DNA from: a virus
IMG/VR virus record: IMGVR_UViG_3300025118_003784
Location: 1-25,594 of that record
Reading direction: 5' to 3' (one strand)
Length of the DNA: 25,594 nt
Part shown: positions 7,178 to 15,516 of the stretch, one piece after another
Layout of the letters: every line of letters begins with the position of its first letter
How positions within the stretch are numbered: position 1 is the first letter of the stretch
Notes under the pieces: generated by a model
Told to the model about the DNA's origin: nothing
Seen by the model: the letters and a program-made list of their open reading frames with translations, nothing else
Database searches by the model: none
Translations under genes and position numbers: made by a program

Positions 7178-8700
7178 TGGATGTTCTGTTTATATCACCT
7201 GGTAATAGTAAAGGTATATATCAAGACCTTGCTGATAAGTATGCTGCTATCGAACCACCCACGTGGTCGCTACTTCTTGCAGAATCTTGCAGGTCAATAG
7301 GCTATAAAGTTGGTATATGTGACGCAAATGCTGAACAATTAACATGTTCAGATGTTTTAGACCGTGTTAAACAGCTAAAACCACGCCTTATATGCTTTGT
7401 AGTATATGGTCAAAACGTTAATGCTGGTACAGTTAACATGTCTGGTGCGGTATACCTCTCTAGTCATCTTAAAGCTCATAATATTAAAACACCTATAGCT
7501 TATGTCGGTTCACATGTACAGGCGCTACCTGTAAAAACACTAAAAGATGAGCCTTCTATTGATTTCGTATTTGCAAACGAGGGAGTTTACTCTTTAAGAA
7601 ACGTTCTAAGCTTAAAAAACATAGATATTGACGATTTAGGTGATATTAACGGTATTGTGTGGCGAAAAGACGGTAAACCCACGTTTAATCCTCCTGAAAA
7701 GGTGGTACCACGTGATAGAATGGACATAGACTTACCTGGATATGCGTGGGACTTACTACCATACGATAAAACACCGTTGGATTTGTATAGAGCCCCGATG
7801 TGGCACGCAGAATACGATGAAACCAAGCGTTCTCCCTACGCTGCTATTCAAACTTCACTAGGATGTCAGTTTGGATGCAACTTTTGCATGATTAATATAC
7901 TAAACCGCAATGATAATGAAGAAATTGGCGTTGCTGGTAATTATAGTCTCATGAGACACTGGTCTCCGGAGTTTATTATTAAAGAATTTGATAAATTAGC
8001 AGAATTAGGCGTTTATACAATAAAAATTACAGATGAACTGTTTTTATTCAATAAAAAGTATTATGAACCACTATGTTTGGCGTTAAGTCAACGACCATAT
8101 GTTGATAAATTAACAATGTGGGCGTATTCTAGGATTGATACAATAAGAAGACCGGATCTTTTAACTACAGTCAGGTCAGCTGGTATTAAATGGTTAGCAC
8201 TCGGTATAGAAAGTGGTGAAAAGTCAGTAAGATTAGAGGTTGCGAAGGGTAAATTTGAGGAAGTTGATATACAAAAGGTTGTTAATCAGATACATGATGC
8301 AGGTATTAATGTAATGGGTAACTATATTTTCGGATTACCTGGCGATACCCAAGAAAGCATGCAAAAAACACTACAACTTAGTAAAGATTTATGTACAATG
8401 GGGTGGAATGCATATGCAGCTATGCCATTACCCGGTAGTCAATTATATAGAGATGCAATTGATAAGGGATATTCGTTACCATCGACGTATGAGGGTTACT
8501 CTTTCTTTGGTTATGATACTTTACCATCACAAACAGATCAATGTTCAGCAGCTGACATATTAAAATTTAGAGATGAAGCATATACCGATTATCATACTCA
8601 TGGTCCTTTCTTAGAATTAGTTAAAAGTAAGTATGGACAGAAGCAAGTGGATAACATATTACAAATGACGAAGGTAAAACTAAAAAGGAGGCTGTATTAA
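7177..8700 (+). CDS. B12-binding-domain radical SAM enzyme
   Basis: The N-terminal 200 residues have the alternating pattern of a cobalamin-binding Rossmann domain (VLFISPG, IEPPTWSLLLAESCR, VGICDAN, FVVYGQN, AYVGSH). The radical SAM domain follows, with TSLGCQFGCNFC giving Cys230, Cys234 and Cys237 of the 4Fe-4S site, LGIESGE, and GNYIFGLPGDTQESM. Such enzymes commonly methylate unreactive carbons or rearrange rings; the reaction here is unknown. In this operon, a C-methylation or other carbon-skeleton change of a sugar is plausible. The DxHxxG cobalamin-ligand motif is not seen, as in many class B members. The start overlaps the preceding stop by 1 nt (TAATG). Confidence 0.85.
   Translation: MDVLFISPGNSKGIYQDLADKYAAIEPPTWSLLLAESCRSIGYKVGICDANAEQLTCSDVLDRVKQLKPRLICFVVYGQNVNAGTVNMSGAVYLSSHLKAHNIKTPIAYVGSHVQALPVKTLKDEPSIDFVFANEGVYSLRNVLSLKNIDIDDLGDINGIVWRKDGKPTFNPPEKVVPRDRMDIDLPGYAWDLLPYDKTPLDLYRAPMWHAEYDETKRSPYAAIQTSLGCQFGCNFCMINILNRNDNEEIGVAGNYSLMRHWSPEFIIKEFDKLAELGVYTIKITDELFLFNKKYYEPLCLALSQRPYVDKLTMWAYSRIDTIRRPDLLTTVRSAGIKWLALGIESGEKSVRLEVAKGKFEEVDIQKVVNQIHDAGINVMGNYIFGLPGDTQESMQKTLQLSKDLCTMGWNAYAAMPLPGSQLYRDAIDKGYSLPSTYEGYSFFGYDTLPSQTDQCSAADILKFRDEAYTDYHTHGPFLELVKSKYGQKQVDNILQMTKVKLKRRLY
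8685..8691 (+). promoter_or_regulatory. Strong Shine-Dalgarno sequence before a GTG start
   Basis: AAGGAGG lies inside the end of the radical SAM gene, 11 nt before the GTG at 8703. It is the clearest Shine-Dalgarno site I see in the window and supports the GTG start. Most other genes here lack one. Confidence 0.6.
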
Positions 8701-8702
8701 TA

Positions 8703-9794
8703 GTGCAAGAATATAATTATAGATTTTTGGAAAGTAAATCCTCTCCTAAAGAAAATATTTCCATTTTATTTAGTTCAAAGATAAAAGGCAGGGATGTTAA
8801 TTATCTAAAGAATTTTATAAAATCAATTATTGATACAACATCTACTGAAGAGAGAGATCGATTAGAGCTTATAATAAAATTTGATAAACAAGATAATATG
8901 AAGTTTATTATAGATAATTTAGGGGAATATGTTGAACATTATGATAACACCGGTTGTGGAGAACTGTTTAAACTGCATAAAGGTTTAGCAATTCGTAGTA
9001 TTATATATGATAAATGTGAAGGTAGATCTAGTATACATGATTTTTTGTCTTATATGGGAACTATAGCACATCCGGATTCTGTGCTTTATTTTAATGTAGC
9101 AGATGACTTTTTATTCATAAGAACCAACTGGGTGACCGATTTATTTAATGTATATAAAAAATCTGTAATAGAGACAGGCGGATTTTGTATTGTAGGGCCG
9201 TGCTCTACTAAACAACAACAATATCCAACTGATTGTAAAGAAGGTAATAAAAAATATTTTTATAATGAAAAAAGAGATGGGCCATTTTTACCATGGGATA
9301 GTAAAATGATGCCTATAAATAAATGGTGCAAATTTCCAGATATATCTCCACAAACGATAAACAATATAATTAGCAGGAAAATATCAATTAAAGAGTCTAA
9401 GTTAAGTAATTATATCGGCGAATATTGCCCTATTTTTTCAAGGAGATTATATGACGTTATATCCGGTAATTTTTGGATGGCTAGTATAGATGCTTATTTT
9501 ACCTTTTTAAGTTGTATATTATCAAAATTTTTTGGGTTAAATATAGCTACAAGAATAAACAATTTTTATGCAAGAAATAATTTTACAATAGATAGTGTAC
9601 CGGGTATACATGCACCAAATCCAAGTTATAATTATAATACTTATTCCGGGGGTGAGCCGCATATACGTAATTTAAACCGGCTGTTTAAATTAATATATCA
9701 ACAAGCTCATAATATACGATTAAATTATGATGACAACCCTAAGAAGCTCTTACTACCTGTATCCAAATATGAGGTATGTGGTATGCGAGTATAG
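8703..9794 (+). CDS. Putative glycosyltransferase, GT-A-like, divergent
   Basis: The 363-residue protein starts with ENISILFSSKIKGRDVNYLKNFIKSI, the 'request to act on a list' pattern seen in GT2-like starts, and has SVLYFNVADDFLF with an acidic ADD at 133-135 in the expected place of the metal-binding DXD. The rest is rich in Tyr, Asn and Lys with no other clear motif and no membrane helix. It starts at GTG with a strong Shine-Dalgarno upstream. Assignment as a glycosyltransferase rests on this pattern and on the neighbours, so it is tentative. Confidence 0.5.
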   Translation: MQEYNYRFLESKSSPKENISILFSSKIKGRDVNYLKNFIKSIIDTTSTEERDRLELIIKFDKQDNMKFIIDNLGEYVEHYDNTGCGELFKLHKGLAIRSIIYDKCEGRSSIHDFLSYMGTIAHPDSVLYFNVADDFLFIRTNWVTDLFNVYKKSVIETGGFCIVGPCSTKQQQYPTDCKEGNKKYFYNEKRDGPFLPWDSKMMPINKWCKFPDISPQTINNIISRKISIKESKLSNYIGEYCPIFSRRLYDVISGNFWMASIDAYFTFLSCILSKFFGLNIATRINNFYARNNFTIDSVPGIHAPNPSYNYNTYSGGEPHIRNLNRLFKLIYQQAHNIRLNYDDNPKKLLLPVSKYEVCGMRV

Positions 9795-9805
9795 AACTTA
9801 ACGAT

Positions 9806-10405
9806 ATGAATAAACAAGATTTAATAGATTTCGAAGAAGATATAGCTGAAGAATTTAATAATTCAAAAATAAAAGCCCCTGTACACCTTTATTCAGGTAA
9901 TGAGGATGAAATGATATCTATTTTTAAAGACATTAAAAAAGATGATTGGGTTTTATGTACCTGGCGTAGTCATTATCAATGTCTCTTAAAGGGGGTACCT
10001 AAAACAGAAATTAAACAGGAGATTATGGAAGGTAGATCTATTTCTTTAAACTTTCCTGAATACAGAGTATTTTCTTCTGCGATTGTTACTGGTATACTAC
10101 CTATTAGTGTCGGTCTAGCGTTAGATATTAAGAGAAGCGGTGGTGATAATAAAGTATATTGTTTTGTTGGGGATATGACATCTCTGACAGGATCTTTTAG
10201 TGAGTGCTTACGTTACGCTAAGGCATATGATCTACCTATTAAATTTATAATCGAAGACAATGATAAGTCGGTTTGCACAGATACAAAAGATACTTGGAAT
10301 GCAGAAAAGCATCCTTACGATGGAATAAATGATGATTACATCTATTATTATAAGTATAAAACTAAATGGCCACATGCAGGTGCAGGTCAAAGAGTACAAT
10401 TTTAA
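9806..10405 (+). CDS. TPP-dependent enzyme, alpha-type subunit (transketolase N / E1-alpha-like)
   Basis: Residues 118-155 hold the thiamine pyrophosphate motif: VGDMTSLTGSF begins with Gly122-Asp123 and reaches Asn152 in IIEDND, the GD-x(24-28)-N Mg-TPP site. Earlier segments (HLYSGNEDEMI, TWRSHYQCLLKG, FSSAIVTGILPISVGLAL) match E1-alpha and transketolase starts. At 199 residues it is much shorter than E1-alpha (about 320-360), containing only the cofactor-binding domain. The frame is open from 9776, but the ATG at 9806 (MNKQDLIDFEE) matches the family start and avoids overlap. The beta-type partner begins 2 nt after its stop. Together they could form one active site at the dimer interface. 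Confidence 0.8.
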   Translation: MNKQDLIDFEEDIAEEFNNSKIKAPVHLYSGNEDEMISIFKDIKKDDWVLCTWRSHYQCLLKGVPKTEIKQEIMEGRSISLNFPEYRVFSSAIVTGILPISVGLALDIKRSGGDNKVYCFVGDMTSLTGSFSECLRYAKAYDLPIKFIIEDNDKSVCTDTKDTWNAEKHPYDGINDDYIYYYKYKTKWPHAGAGQRVQF

Positions 10406-10407
10406 TT

Positions 10408-10938
10408 ATGAAATATTTTGATGAATTAAAACGATCGATGGAAATGCTAGCTGAGCATTCTGATACCTTATTTTTAGGGCAAGCGGTAGACTGCGCTGGT
10501 ACAGCGATGTCAAACACACTTAAAGATGTTACTGGAGATAAAAAACTCGAACTACCAGTTTGTGAAGATTTGCAAATGGGTATAACTAACGGATTAGCGC
10601 TTGCAGGTAAAATACCAGTGAGTATTTTTCCAAGATGGAATTTTTTACTACTAGGTACAAATCAAATTGTAAATCATTTAGATAAATTTCCTGTAATATC
10701 AAATTTTAAAACCAAAGCTATAATTAGAACCGGTGTTGGTTCTGTTAGACCTTTACATCCACACCATCAACACACCGGTGATTATACTGAAGCATTTGCG
10801 AGTATGTGTAATAATGTAGAGGTTATTCGTCTGGATGAACCAGAAGATATTTTTCCGGCTTATACAAAAGCATTAACACGTGAAGACGGTAAATCAACAA
10901 TCCTAGTAGAATGGGGAGACTATTACAGTGAAAAATGA
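10408..10938 (+). CDS. TPP-dependent enzyme, beta-type subunit (transketolase Pyr domain)
   Basis: This 176-residue protein is the pyrimidine-binding domain: LPVCEDLQMGITNGLALAGKIPV at 49-71 carries Glu53, the residue that activates TPP in the family, and later HPHHQHTGDYTEAF and FPAYTKAL match E1-beta. The usual C-terminal transketolase_C domain is absent; the protein stops after LVEWGDYY. The frame is open upstream to 10366, but the ATG at 10408 is 2 nt after the alpha stop and is preferred. An ATGA junction joins it to the PLP enzyme. The pair probably transfers a two-carbon unit, perhaps from pyruvate, to a sugar; the substrate is inferred from neighbours only. Confidence 0.78.
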   Translation: MKYFDELKRSMEMLAEHSDTLFLGQAVDCAGTAMSNTLKDVTGDKKLELPVCEDLQMGITNGLALAGKIPVSIFPRWNFLLLGTNQIVNHLDKFPVISNFKTKAIIRTGVGSVRPLHPHHQHTGDYTEAFASMCNNVEVIRLDEPEDIFPAYTKALTREDGKSTILVEWGDYYSEK

Positions 10939-12146
10939 ATTATAATATACCACTAATGACAGATAATATCACGCGTAGTGATATAAACGAATTAATAGAA
11001 TTTTTGCAACAAGACCCTGTACCTAGATTAACAAATGGTCCTAAAGTAGAAGAATTTGAAAAGCAATGGTCTGAATGGCTAGGTGTCAAGCATAGTGTTT
11101 TTGTAAATTCAGGATCTAGTGCTAATTTTATGACCATGCAGTTGTTACATTACATGCATGGTGAATGTGAAGTAATTGTTCCGCCGCTAACTTGGGTATC
11201 AGATGTAGCAAGTGTATTAAATGCTGGTCATAAACCGGTGTTTGTTGATATAAATTTATCTAATTTAAGTTTTCAATTAGATAAACTTGAACAAGCTATT
11301 ACACCTAAAACAAAAGCTATATTTTTAACACATGTCTTAGGTTTAAATGCGCTTACTGATAGGTTAATTAAGATTTGTAAAGATAGAAATATACTCTTAA
11401 TTGAAGATGTTTGTGAATCACACGGAGCAACATTTAAAGATAAAAAAGCTGGTTCATATGGTGATATAAGTAACTTTAGTTTCTATTTTGCACATCACAT
11501 GTCAACAATAGAAGGCGGCATGGTATGTACAAATAATGATACATTTTATGATATACTACGGTTTAGTAGATCACATGGTATGTTGAGAGAATGTAAGAGT
11601 GAGGAATTTAAGAATACTATTAAAAAAGCTCATTCAGATCTTAATCCGGATTTTATCTTTTTAAATCCAGGTAATAATTTTAGGAGCACGGAGATAAACG
11701 CCGTGTTAGGTCTAGCTCAAATAAAGAATTTAGATGATAATAATGTAAAGCGTAAGGCCAATTTTGAGTTCTTTATACAAAATCTAGATAAAAACAAATA
11801 TATTACTAATCTTAATACAGAAGGTCAGTGTAATTATGCTTTTATTGTTATTATGAATCTAGCTGATATAAATCAGCGTAATAAGATAGAAGAAACATTA
11901 AAAGACAATAATATTGAATTTAGGAGGGGGTTATCTGGAGGAGGTAATCAACTACGACAGCCATATATTGAAAAATACGGTCAAAAGATTGCGCGATCGT
12001 GGCAAGCTGGTATGTCGGATGAAGCATTACAACAAAGCTTTGCAAATACCGAGCATGTGCATAATTATAGTTGGTATATAGGTAATTATCCTACATTAGA
12101 AAAAAATAAAATTGATAACCTTTTAAAAATACTTAACAATGCTTAA
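10935..12146 (+). CDS. DegT/StrS-family PLP enzyme, ColD/RfbH-like sugar 3-dehydratase
   Basis: The fold is that of DegT/DnrJ/EryC1/StrS enzymes: FVNSGSSANFM near the N-terminus, IVPPLTWVSDVASVLNAGHKPVFVDI, LLIEDVCESHGATF, and FSFYFAHHMSTIEGGMV. In ordinary sugar aminotransferases the residue six before the Glu of EGG is the PLP-binding Lys; here it is His187. That substitution defines the 3-dehydratases ColD (His188, GDP-colitose pathway) and RfbH/E1, which use PLP without a Schiff-base Lys to remove the C3 hydroxyl of a 4-keto-6-deoxy sugar nucleotide. RfbH's extra Fe-S cysteines are not seen, so ColD is the nearer model. Length 403 is normal. It follows the TPP subunits with a 4-nt overlap. 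Confidence 0.85.
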   Translation: MNYNIPLMTDNITRSDINELIEFLQQDPVPRLTNGPKVEEFEKQWSEWLGVKHSVFVNSGSSANFMTMQLLHYMHGECEVIVPPLTWVSDVASVLNAGHKPVFVDINLSNLSFQLDKLEQAITPKTKAIFLTHVLGLNALTDRLIKICKDRNILLIEDVCESHGATFKDKKAGSYGDISNFSFYFAHHMSTIEGGMVCTNNDTFYDILRFSRSHGMLRECKSEEFKNTIKKAHSDLNPDFIFLNPGNNFRSTEINAVLGLAQIKNLDDNNVKRKANFEFFIQNLDKNKYITNLNTEGQCNYAFIVIMNLADINQRNKIEETLKDNNIEFRRGLSGGGNQLRQPYIEKYGQKIARSWQAGMSDEALQQSFANTEHVHNYSWYIGNYPTLEKNKIDNLLKILNNA

Positions 12147-13080
12147 AAAATACTTAATTGTATATAATATTTGTGAAATAGGACGAAGAAATTGTGATTG
12201 GTATGTAAATTGTTTAAACAATTTACTTAAACTTGACCATAAACGCTTCCATATTGCGGTTAGTGGGTGTAGAGTATCAGATAAAACTAAAGAAACTCTA
12301 TATGACATGTTTAAAGGTAAGATATCTTTTTGTTATACAGAGAACTTTTTATCGGTTAACATAACATTTAATAATACTGTTCTAAGAAGTGTTAAGTCTT
12401 ATGGTAAATTTGATGGTTATATATACTTTGATTCGGGTGTAGATATAGAAACTAACACTAATCTTTTAAATGAAATAGAAAGCCGAGTTAATACTGATCA
12501 ATATAGTATGATTAGTGTTCAAACCGATACAGATCACGGCCATCATTGGTTTAAGCATGATCATGTAAACAATCCTTACATAAAAGGTCAAGACTTTGTA
12601 ATGCCTGTAGGTAAATGTTGTAACTTACACGTGTCCTATTTCTCAAATGATCTATTAGAAGCATATGGCCGGTTGATTCCGGATATCTTTAATGCATATT
12701 GCACTGAATCTGTGTTTTCTTTTTTAAACGCCGCTATAAACAAGCAATGGGTTATATTAAAAGATATTATTTTAACACATATTAAAGAAAAAGATGGTGC
12801 GACTCTTAGTTACGATCATGTAGGCCCTCGGGGCCAGCCATGGAATAACCTCTACGGTGTAGCTGACATGTCAAAAATTGTTGAGGATCCTGAAGCCCGT
12901 GAAGTTGGTTTCGGATATGAAGAGTTAGGCAATGTCCTTATGCATGATCCGGAGCTATACACTGCAGATGGTCATGCAAAAAATGAAAATTTAAAAGAAT
13001 ATATCAAGAATAACTTATTTCTTAAACCTAGTCAGCTAGATTATAGTCATATATATAGCTCATACACTCCTATAAAATGA
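12139..13080 (+). CDS. Putative glycosyltransferase, GT-A-like
   Basis: The 313-residue protein begins KKYLIVYNICEIGRRNCDWYVNCLNNLL, and YGKFDGYIYFDSGVDIETN near residue 90-108 places an acidic DSGVD in the position of a metal-binding DXD. Several His-rich stretches (HGHHWFKHDH) are unusual. No membrane helix is visible. The motif evidence is modest; position between the sugar dehydratase and a clear GT2 supports a transfer role. It overlaps both neighbours by 4-8 nt. Confidence 0.5.
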   Translation: MLKKYLIVYNICEIGRRNCDWYVNCLNNLLKLDHKRFHIAVSGCRVSDKTKETLYDMFKGKISFCYTENFLSVNITFNNTVLRSVKSYGKFDGYIYFDSGVDIETNTNLLNEIESRVNTDQYSMISVQTDTDHGHHWFKHDHVNNPYIKGQDFVMPVGKCCNLHVSYFSNDLLEAYGRLIPDIFNAYCTESVFSFLNAAINKQWVILKDIILTHIKEKDGATLSYDHVGPRGQPWNNLYGVADMSKIVEDPEAREVGFGYEELGNVLMHDPELYTADGHAKNENLKEYIKNNLFLKPSQLDYSHIYSSYTPIK

Positions 13081-13844
13081 TATCGATAATTATTCCTACA
13101 AAAAATAGAATAAACAATCTTAAAGAGGTGTTTAAATCTCTTAATGAAACTACTCTCTACTCTAAAGAGGTAGAAGTTGTATTGTATGTTGATTATGATG
13201 ATGAACCCACCGTAAATTTTTTAAAAAACGAAATTAATGATTATATTGGCGTAATAAAAACATCAGCTATCATTGGTAAAACAAAAATAAAACTAGCTGA
13301 TATGTACAACGAGGCATTTAAAAAATGTACAGGGGATATTATCATGTATTCTGCGGATGATGTACGATTTAAAACGCAACATTGGGATGTATTAGTGAAT
13401 GAAGAGTTTAATCGTTACGCTGATAAAATTTGCTTGGTGTTTGGACCGGATGGTATACAACCTATCGGTACTTTAGCTACTCATGGCTTTTTAAGTAGAG
13501 CAGCAATTGAAAAAATTGGGTATGTGCACCCAATTGGAATGGGATATAATTATTCTGATAACTGGTTAACATACATCTATAGAAAGCTTAATCGATTATG
13601 TTATACTCCAGTATATTTTGAACATTGTCACTGGGGTGTTGGTAAGGCTACTTACGATAATACATACAAGACAGGGTCAGACGCGTCTCATGATGATAGT
13701 ATTGACCTCTGGCGTAATAGTTTAGAGCAACGCGACAAGGATGTAACGTTGTTACAAGAGATAATTACTGAAGGTCCAGTTGGAAACTCAACAGAAAATA
13801 ACCTTATAGAAACTGCTTACGGATTAGATGCGAGAATAGGATGA
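13077..13844 (+). CDS. Glycosyltransferase family 2-like protein
   Basis: MISIIIPTKNRINNLKEVFKSL is a typical GT2 start, and CTGDIIMYSADDVRF near residues 87-101 carries the acidic metal site. The remaining 255-residue sequence, including FLSRAAIEKIGYVHP and the HCHWGVGKATYD segment, fits a soluble GT-A enzyme. Start and stop each overlap a neighbour by 4 nt (ATGA). Sugar and acceptor unknown. Confidence 0.8.
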   Translation: MISIIIPTKNRINNLKEVFKSLNETTLYSKEVEVVLYVDYDDEPTVNFLKNEINDYIGVIKTSAIIGKTKIKLADMYNEAFKKCTGDIIMYSADDVRFKTQHWDVLVNEEFNRYADKICLVFGPDGIQPIGTLATHGFLSRAAIEKIGYVHPIGMGYNYSDNWLTYIYRKLNRLCYTPVYFEHCHWGVGKATYDNTYKTGSDASHDDSIDLWRNSLEQRDKDVTLLQEIITEGPVGNSTENNLIETAYGLDARIG

Positions 13845-14596
13845 AGCCAGTACTTTTATTAGGAGATTCTTGTATAGATAAGTTTGTATATTGTAAATGT
13901 CAGCGCCTTTGCCCAGAGGCACCTATTCCTCTTTTAGATATTATTAAAACTACTACTAATAAAGGAATGGCAGGTAATGTGTTTAAAAATTTACTCGCTC
14001 TTGGGTGTGAAGTTGAATTTCATACAAATACTAATTATAAAAAGGTAGTTAAAACGAGATATGTTGATCAAAAAACTAATCATATGTTTATAAGGATTGA
14101 TACAAAAGCTAAATCCAATTCTACCTTTAATGATGTTTTATCTGATATAGATTTTAATAATTATTCTGCTGTAGTTATTTCTGATTACAATAAAGGCTTT
14201 ATAACAGAGGATGATATCAAGTATATTAGTCAGCAACATCCAATAACTTTCTTAGATACAAAGAAGAACTTAGGTAGGTGGGCAGATGAGGTAAAATTTA
14301 TAAAAATTAATAGAGCTGAATATGAATTATCGAAAAATAATCTTACTCGAAAACTAAAAAACAATATTATTACTACGCTTGGCTCCGGTGGAGCAATATA
14401 TAAAGATAAACAGTATGATGTTAAAGATGTAGAAGTAAAAGATTTATCTGGGGCTGGTGATACCTTTCTTGCTGGTCTTGTTTGTACGTTTTTAAGTACC
14501 TATGATATAGAGCAAAGCATACAAGTTGCAAATGATTGTGCTACAAATGTAGTACAGAGAAAAGGTGTTACAGTAATTAACAAACAGAATTTATGA
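13841..14596 (+). CDS. PfkB-family sugar kinase, HldA/RfaE1-like
   Basis: The protein resembles the kinase half of HldE: LLGDSCIDKFVYCKCQRLCPEAPIP at the start, KGMAGNVFKNLLALGCEVEF, KTRYVDQKTNHMFIRID, INRAEYE, and DLSGAGDTFLAG with the catalytic Asp near the C-terminus. In HldE this domain phosphorylates D-glycero-D-manno-heptose 7-phosphate at C1. At 251 residues it is shorter than the HldE domain (about 318), with deletions mainly in the middle. The matching nucleotidyltransferase half is encoded separately at 18135, which supports heptose (or a similar sugar) activation. Overlaps by 4 nt on both sides. Confidence 0.8.
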   Translation: MKPVLLLGDSCIDKFVYCKCQRLCPEAPIPLLDIIKTTTNKGMAGNVFKNLLALGCEVEFHTNTNYKKVVKTRYVDQKTNHMFIRIDTKAKSNSTFNDVLSDIDFNNYSAVVISDYNKGFITEDDIKYISQQHPITFLDTKKNLGRWADEVKFIKINRAEYELSKNNLTRKLKNNIITTLGSGGAIYKDKQYDVKDVEVKDLSGAGDTFLAGLVCTFLSTYDIEQSIQVANDCATNVVQRKGVTVINKQNL

Positions 14597-15516
14597 AATT
14601 ATATCGCTACCCGCAGGCATCGCCACATAATATAGATGATGGACCATACCGTAACTGCGTGCCGCTTGGAATTGATGGATTAGAAAAATATTGTACAATA
14701 GTTGATGACCCAGAAGACGCAGATTATTTTCATGTAGGTCAAATCCGCGAAGATAGTACTATTAAATTATATGAATCTGATGGTAGTGAGTTTGAATATT
14801 TTAAAGGCAATGAACATCGACATATTGTTGATATGGAAGGAGAAGGAGGCTGGGATATACCCGAGTGGATGAGAAAATGTATCCTAACAACAATGGGACC
14901 TCTCAAAAAATACAACTATTATAAACTCTTTACAAGACCATGCTTTTCTTCCCTTATGATTGATTGTTCTAAGGACGATAGACAGTTTGATTTCCCATCT
15001 AAACCTGGATTTGGATTCAGAGGGTGCTTAAACCATCCAACAAGGGAGGTATTATTTAAAGCTCTAAAGGAACCAGATCTAGATAACAAGCGAATAAGAC
15101 GCGAAGCATATATGACACCGGGGTGGTTCGGTCCAGCTCCCTCTAGATCTGAACCACATCTTATTTTTGAAGAATTAATGCTTAAACATCCCTTATCGCT
15201 ATGTCCAAGGGGTGCTGGAATAGCTTCAACGCGTGTTATAGAAACATGTTTTTATGGAAGAATACCGGTTATAGTATCGGATGAAGATTTTTATCAAGTT
15301 GGGGAAGATATATATGATACTTCTTTTATGTTTAAAATAATTGGAGATTTATCACCAACAGAGATGGCAAACGAGCTTATATCAATATATAATACAAATA
15401 TAGGTGAACTAAAAGAACGCGGTGATGCAGCAAGAGACTATTTTGATAACATAATAAAAAAATATTTTGAAGACCCAACGTTATTTTTTATAAACTGGCT
15501 AAAAAACAATGACTAA
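14593..15516 (+). CDS. Exostosin-like glycosyltransferase (GT47)
   Basis: The C-terminal half has the exostosin signature LSLCPRGAGIASTRVIETCFYGRIPVIVSDEDF, in which the Arg-Gly and the later Glu and Pro-Val-Ile-Val-Ser-Asp bind the nucleotide sugar. The N-terminal half (DDPEDADYFHVGQI) matches the family's first Rossmann domain. Exostosin-type enzymes are retained in the ER or Golgi in eukaryotes; phage and bacterial forms such as this are soluble, and no membrane helix is visible. Length 307. The donor sugar is unknown. Confidence 0.8.
   Translation: MKLYRYPQASPHNIDDGPYRNCVPLGIDGLEKYCTIVDDPEDADYFHVGQIREDSTIKLYESDGSEFEYFKGNEHRHIVDMEGEGGWDIPEWMRKCILTTMGPLKKYNYYKLFTRPCFSSLMIDCSKDDRQFDFPSKPGFGFRGCLNHPTREVLFKALKEPDLDNKRIRREAYMTPGWFGPAPSRSEPHLIFEELMLKHPLSLCPRGAGIASTRVIETCFYGRIPVIVSDEDFYQVGEDIYDTSFMFKIIGDLSPTEMANELISIYNTNIGELKERGDAARDYFDNIIKKYFEDPTLFFINWLKNND

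Noticed and set aside
10935-12146. Ordinary sugar aminotransferase
   Set aside because: The PLP-binding Lys is replaced by His187 in an AHH...EGG context, which fits 3-dehydratases rather than aminotransferases.
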